The translations under genes were made by a program, and so were the position numbers. From Membranipora membranacea (taxonomy: Eukaryota > Bryozoa > Gymnolaemata > Cheilostomatida > Membraniporidae): a stretch of DNA of 64,000 nucleotides. The notes under the pieces were generated by a model. It had not been told where the DNA came from and did not search any database. It worked only from the letters and a program-made list of their open reading frames with translations. Every line of letters starts with the position of its first letter. Position 1 is the first letter of the stretch. Below, in pieces: positions 59,434-64,000 of this stretch. Location of the stretch: assembly GCA_914767715.1 (NCBI GenBank), contig OU612067.1, forward strand, positions 16,313,001 to 16,377,000, in the 5' to 3' direction.

Positions 59434-59640
59434 ATCAATATTGAATGTAAAATTGCAATGGCCAAATATCCCGCTAGTTTCATGACTTTATAAACACTGT
59501 CAAGAACATATGTATGTTTTTAACAGTGATTTAAGAAGTGATCTTTCAAATATCCTCCTACTCAATCATCAATATTGAATTCGCAAGTGTGATGTTCAAA
59601 CATCCCGCTAATTTCATAATTTCTTAAAAGCACTGGGACA
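59434..59640 (+). repeat. Diverged duplication, period 134 bp
   Basis: ATCAATATTGAAT at 59434 recurs at 59568. Both are followed by AT(T)GCAA, CAAA(T/C)ATCCCGCTA(G/A)TTTCAT and a C(T)TTA(T)AAACACTG-like end, with the same spacing. Confidence 0.8.
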
Positions 59641-62600
59641 AAGTTCTGATTTTTTATAATCCAACTCGTTTTTAACCTCACACTCTACAATAACAAGTGG
59701 GTGAGTGAATGTCTGTACCAGTGCCAGGGTATGCGAAGAACGTGATAATCGTAATCAGCTCTTTAGCTTCTCAACAGAACGTCAGCGCAAAGTAAGCCCA
59801 GCTCCTCATATTACAGACAGTTTGTGTCAGCGCCTGAGCCCCAGAACTATATAAATAGATAATAAAATTACTTAACAATACTAGATCCTTCATCAGGAGC
59901 ACAAACTAGAACATGGAGGAGTGGAGGAGCATGTAGGCAAAAAATGTTTGTGTTTAGTTCGATGATGGATGAGGGAGCTGTAGCTGTTAAAAACAAATTT
60001 TTGGTTCTAGACGTCATGTTTTTATGGCATTTGGCCTTTGGTCTAGCTACTTGTTGGTGGTTTAAAATCTTGAATGTCGTTGTTCAGATGTGCAAAGCCT
60101 TAACTGGTGCAAACAGTAAGTTGGACTGAGCACTGGCTAGACCCGTATTTGCACAATTTAGCCTTCATGGACTATGGGAGGACAACTTCAAATAAGGATG
60201 ACAAAACCGGCATCAACTCATTTTTGATTTGACATCAAAACAACTATAACATAATAACATAATGTTATTTTCCTTTGTCACTACAATAAAGTTAATTAAT
60301 ATTTATAATATTAACAAGTTGCTCCTTATTAAATGAATTACACCAAATAGAACCATTGTTGTTGATGATAAAACAGTTGTAAATTTAAAAAAAACATGAA
60401 GCTGCAGGTGCTATAGAAGCCAACAAACTTCTGGCCTCTGGAAGGCATCTTCCCTTCGAATCGGACATAAAAGTCAAATCAACGATACCAAAGTTTATAA
60501 ATTGACCATACTATAATATCTCCGTTACCGATATGCCAAAATAGGTAATAATCATTCTGACACTTTACTTTTCTATGACATAGTTTATCGAAATACGTAA
60601 TAACAACCTTATTGGTCTTATAATGATATCAATAAAAAGTCATTGTATTGCAGGAATCTGACTACTACAACCGCCAAGAGTCTCAACCAGGATGTAGCCA
60701 TGGCCAAACTTTATTCAAATTCAGTGACATTGGAAAATAATAGAACAACACATATTTTTACTACAACCAACAACCAAAGAAATCCGCCTTAGTGCAAGTG
60801 GTTATTCCAGGAGATGTCGAATAATTTGAAAACGCTGTACCAGTCTGAACAGATCCCTCACAAGGAAAACCAAAGAATGTGTCCTGATTGACAATGGAAA
60901 ATTTGAGGACAAAGTTTTTCAAAAGCACTAGTCTTGGCGCTTTTTTAGGGAACGACCGTTGTTCTTCAGAAGTTGCATAATAAGGGTGTTTAAAATTCAC
61001 ACATAATCCAGACTATCATGAATATCAATGAGGTCATTCTTACAAAGATTTACACAAAATCTTCACAATCTTCAATTCTTAATTCACAAATAATACAATA
61101 CATGTGCGAAGGCCAAGTACTTCCGAGACAGATTCAAATGAATGTTACTTATCAATCAGCAATCTCGTGTTTAAAAATATCAACATCAAACGATAACCCC
61201 ACCGCCTCTGTAAGTCTGGAGTGGGCCAGTTAACCTCAGTTCTTTAAGAAAATGTTCAGAGGAGGCGGGGTGCAGCGCATGAAAAGTGTCTATTTAATTT
61301 TGAAGAATTTTTTGCAGTGACGGAAAAATTGTTAGTAAATAAGTGTTGAAATACTTGCTGTGCCACAATTTTTTGGTGTTTACAGGTGAATAAACGCAAA
61401 GTTGGGACTACACCGTCCAAATAAGGTACATTTGTGATGAACTCGGGCTAGAAATGCAGGTGTTGCAGAGCACATACGTACAGGGTTAACGGTCTCCTCA
61501 AATCGAATATTTCTCTGACTAGAATTATATAATATCTCATGCCATTCTAATAACAAACAAGGTGATCGGCCTCGGCCATTCACCAACAGCCTGCTATTGC
61601 AGAGCTGACGCGTTGTAAGCCCTAAGGGTGGGTACATAGGCGGACCCGTAATGCAATGTAACATCGCAGTCCTAAGGCTATTTCTGATAACGGCCAGGTC
61701 CCTTCTGTTAAACTACAACAAAGATGGGACCAACGACCTTAGCTATTTAATGAAAAAGTTAACATAAAGAATTATACAACATACGCTACTACGCTAATTA
61801 CAACCGTGTCACTACCCTCTAGTGGAGCACCAATTAGAAACACTACATCGTACAACTCGGTAAAGGGTGTCTGTCTGGCGTTGTCTGCTTAGCATCAGAT
61901 CTATGACCTCACGCAAACAATTGATCGCCATACCGCAGATGGAATGCAGACTGAGACTGGTGCAGTGCGTAAATGGAAGATTAAGAGGATTACGAGGCAA
62001 TTTTCTCGCCCAAAATATCCTGCTTAAGGAGGAGACATGCTCGAAAGACGTAATGGTTGATTGTTTGACATCTTAAATTTAGATCTTTCTCTCTTTAAGA
62101 AGTATATATACAAGTCATGAGAACAATGTCACAAGACCTGACCTGTCCTTAACATCCCAACACAGCGAATTCCTAACTGTCACCGGACAAGCAGGGCAAG
62201 CATCTGCTATTATTGAGCGAACAGAGAAGTCAATTCGTACAAGGATATGGATGGTTATAACTTTTAGACACTCTTTAACTTAAGAATTAACATTTTAATG
62301 TACAATATTTACACTAAATGCCAGTATTATTTTTAATGGATCCGGGTGTCTCGGACACAATAATATTCCACTGATATTCTATGGCAGAGGGAAATAATTT
62401 GTGATGTGATGTGATGTGATGGTACCGAGAAGCACGGAAAAATTTGGGGCACAAAATATGTACAAGTAGTTTGAGACAGATTGGGAAACGGATGGACGGT
62501 TGTGTAGTTTAATTTGAAGTGAACTGGGCGGAGGAAACCTAAATATTTAATATTTTCATCATATTAATAATGCGTTGCGTAACAGGCTAATTTCCATATT

Positions 62601-64000
62601 TGAATGAAGTTCAAACCAATATTTTGTCTGGATGAAGATTACGCACGCACCAAGAGAAATTCCGACCTCACCCCAATGTCTTCCTCAACCCACCAATGAG
62701 ACCACATCAGGAAAACAAGCGAAAGAAAACCGACTTTTCATCGCAAAAGTACAATAGTACACAAAGCCTACACACTGAAAACAAACTAGATTACAAAACT
62801 TTACCATCAATCAAAGGTGTACAAGAAATCAATTAATAACCATCAGTCTGCCGGTCCTATCAAACAAGAACAAGTTACCAGCAAAAAAAGGATATACCTG
62901 TTAGACAAGTTATCGCAACTCCGTAAATAAAATGACACCGAGTAGGTCATTATAAGCAATTATCACATGTAGCTGTCAGTATGTTGTCAGTGATTATGGG
63001 CACTGGGCAGGTACTGTCAGCCAGCGACATGACCTACTGTGACAACAGCGGTGGCACTTGGGTGTAAGTTTCTGTTTTTGTAAATCCTGGTACAGATTAG
63101 CACATGCCGGCGCCACAGATCTGGAAGTGGAGATGATGTGACAAGGTATTACTGGACAAAACTTCAGTAAATGTCACATTGACAAGTCACCAACAATTAT
63201 AAAGATGTCCTTGTGTGAGCTTGCCAAAGTCTGTATTAGAAATAAAACTTACACCTATAACCAGACGACGAACACAGAATCAAGCTAAATAGGGGGAAAT
63301 GAAAATGTCACACTATGCTTATAGTGTTGAAAATAAAGCTAGAAAATTTGAGCAGCCAACAGGATGCTGTGCGTCTTCAAGATGTAGTGTAGTGCAACAG
63401 GAAACGAGTGAACAGTTTGAATGTGCTAGACTACGACCAGGCCGACCGGCCTACATTTTGATTCAAAATAAAAAATTTGGTTTCACTTCAACAGTTTCAT
63501 GTATGAAAACACAGAATTCTGATTGAAAACTGGAGCCCTAAGTGTTCAAGAGTAAATGCATAAAAGGGTCAATTTGAACCCTAGTAGTCCAAGAGAACAA
63601 TATTTGTGCTCACTTAAAACCTCATAAGCTGGTGAAACATATCTTATAGCCGCAACATGACCTTTCTGAACACTTCAATGCCTAGCATATCGACCTTGAA
63701 GTGTACAAGCAGTCCTGTTGTTCTATACGGGTAGGAATGTAGCCTACATCTGCAAAATTTTCTCAATGTCACATGAGTGCGTCATGGAAAATTTCTGCCG
63801 TCAAAACATAAGAATCTCCCCCTCATCTTCAAGGTCATCATACCAACAATTCAGCACAAGTCAAGTTTTGACAGGATTCACGAGATCATGAACAATTTTA
63901 ATTAAATATTATTGAGAGTTTTCCCCTCATTGACCATACATGTCAGTGAGAGGACAACTCGAAATTGCATAAACTTTTGGACAATATTAATTGATAATCA
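59641..64000. other. Unique non-coding stretch
   Basis: No gene recognised in 4.4 kb. Frames reach 94 codons (61380-61664, minus). A GTGAT microsatellite of four units lies at 62401-62420. Confidence 0.5.

Overview
The window is 64 kb of AT-rich eukaryotic DNA, roughly 60 % A+T by eye. I find no recognisable protein-coding gene, tRNA, rRNA, CRISPR array or bacterial-type operon. Open frames are almost all 60-125 codons, the number and size expected by chance over six frames of AT-rich sequence. The few longer ones are produced by a 69-bp minisatellite, apart from one unrecognised 157-codon minus-strand frame at 37376-37849. The low coding density, many short non-autonomous foldback elements and abundant diverged local duplications suggest an intergenic desert or a very large intron of a multicellular animal, probably an invertebrate. 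I cannot name the species, or a host gene, from the sequence.

The readable content is repeats. Three small dispersed foldback (MITE-like) families recur. Family 1 is 217-269 bp, has termini like CAGGCCCGTAGTT and carries a strong hairpin just inside its 5' end; copies lie at 6336, 8901, 17248 and 50441. Family 2 is 106-146 bp, has termini like TAGATCAAGTTT, and two of its three copies keep recognisable 9-bp target-site duplications; copies lie at 11608, 32030 and 56895. Family 3 is 61-74 bp with arms like AGCCTTGTCACGCGGCTAC; copies lie at 12286, 22229 and 27511. Single foldbacks include a perfect 2 x 41 bp palindrome (17941-18029), a 36-bp hairpin flanked by 10-bp direct repeats (11980-12036), twin 67-bp hairpins (13271 and 13383), G-rich hairpins (41501 and 42080) and an ~815-bp element with ~115-bp inverted termini (36535-37348).

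Tandem repeats run from short units (8, 12, 16, 20, 23, 28 and 50 bp), through the six identical copies of 69 bp at 18901-19314, to a decayed ~151-bp satellite at 45247-45935. A window-wide peculiarity is the number of diverged two-copy tandem duplications of about 110-245 bp (near 12.4, 23.4, 28.1, 32.6, 54.8, 56.1, 57.9 and 59.4 kb). Between these the sequence looks unique and holds nothing I can support as a gene. All repeat calls were made by eye; no database or alignment program was used.
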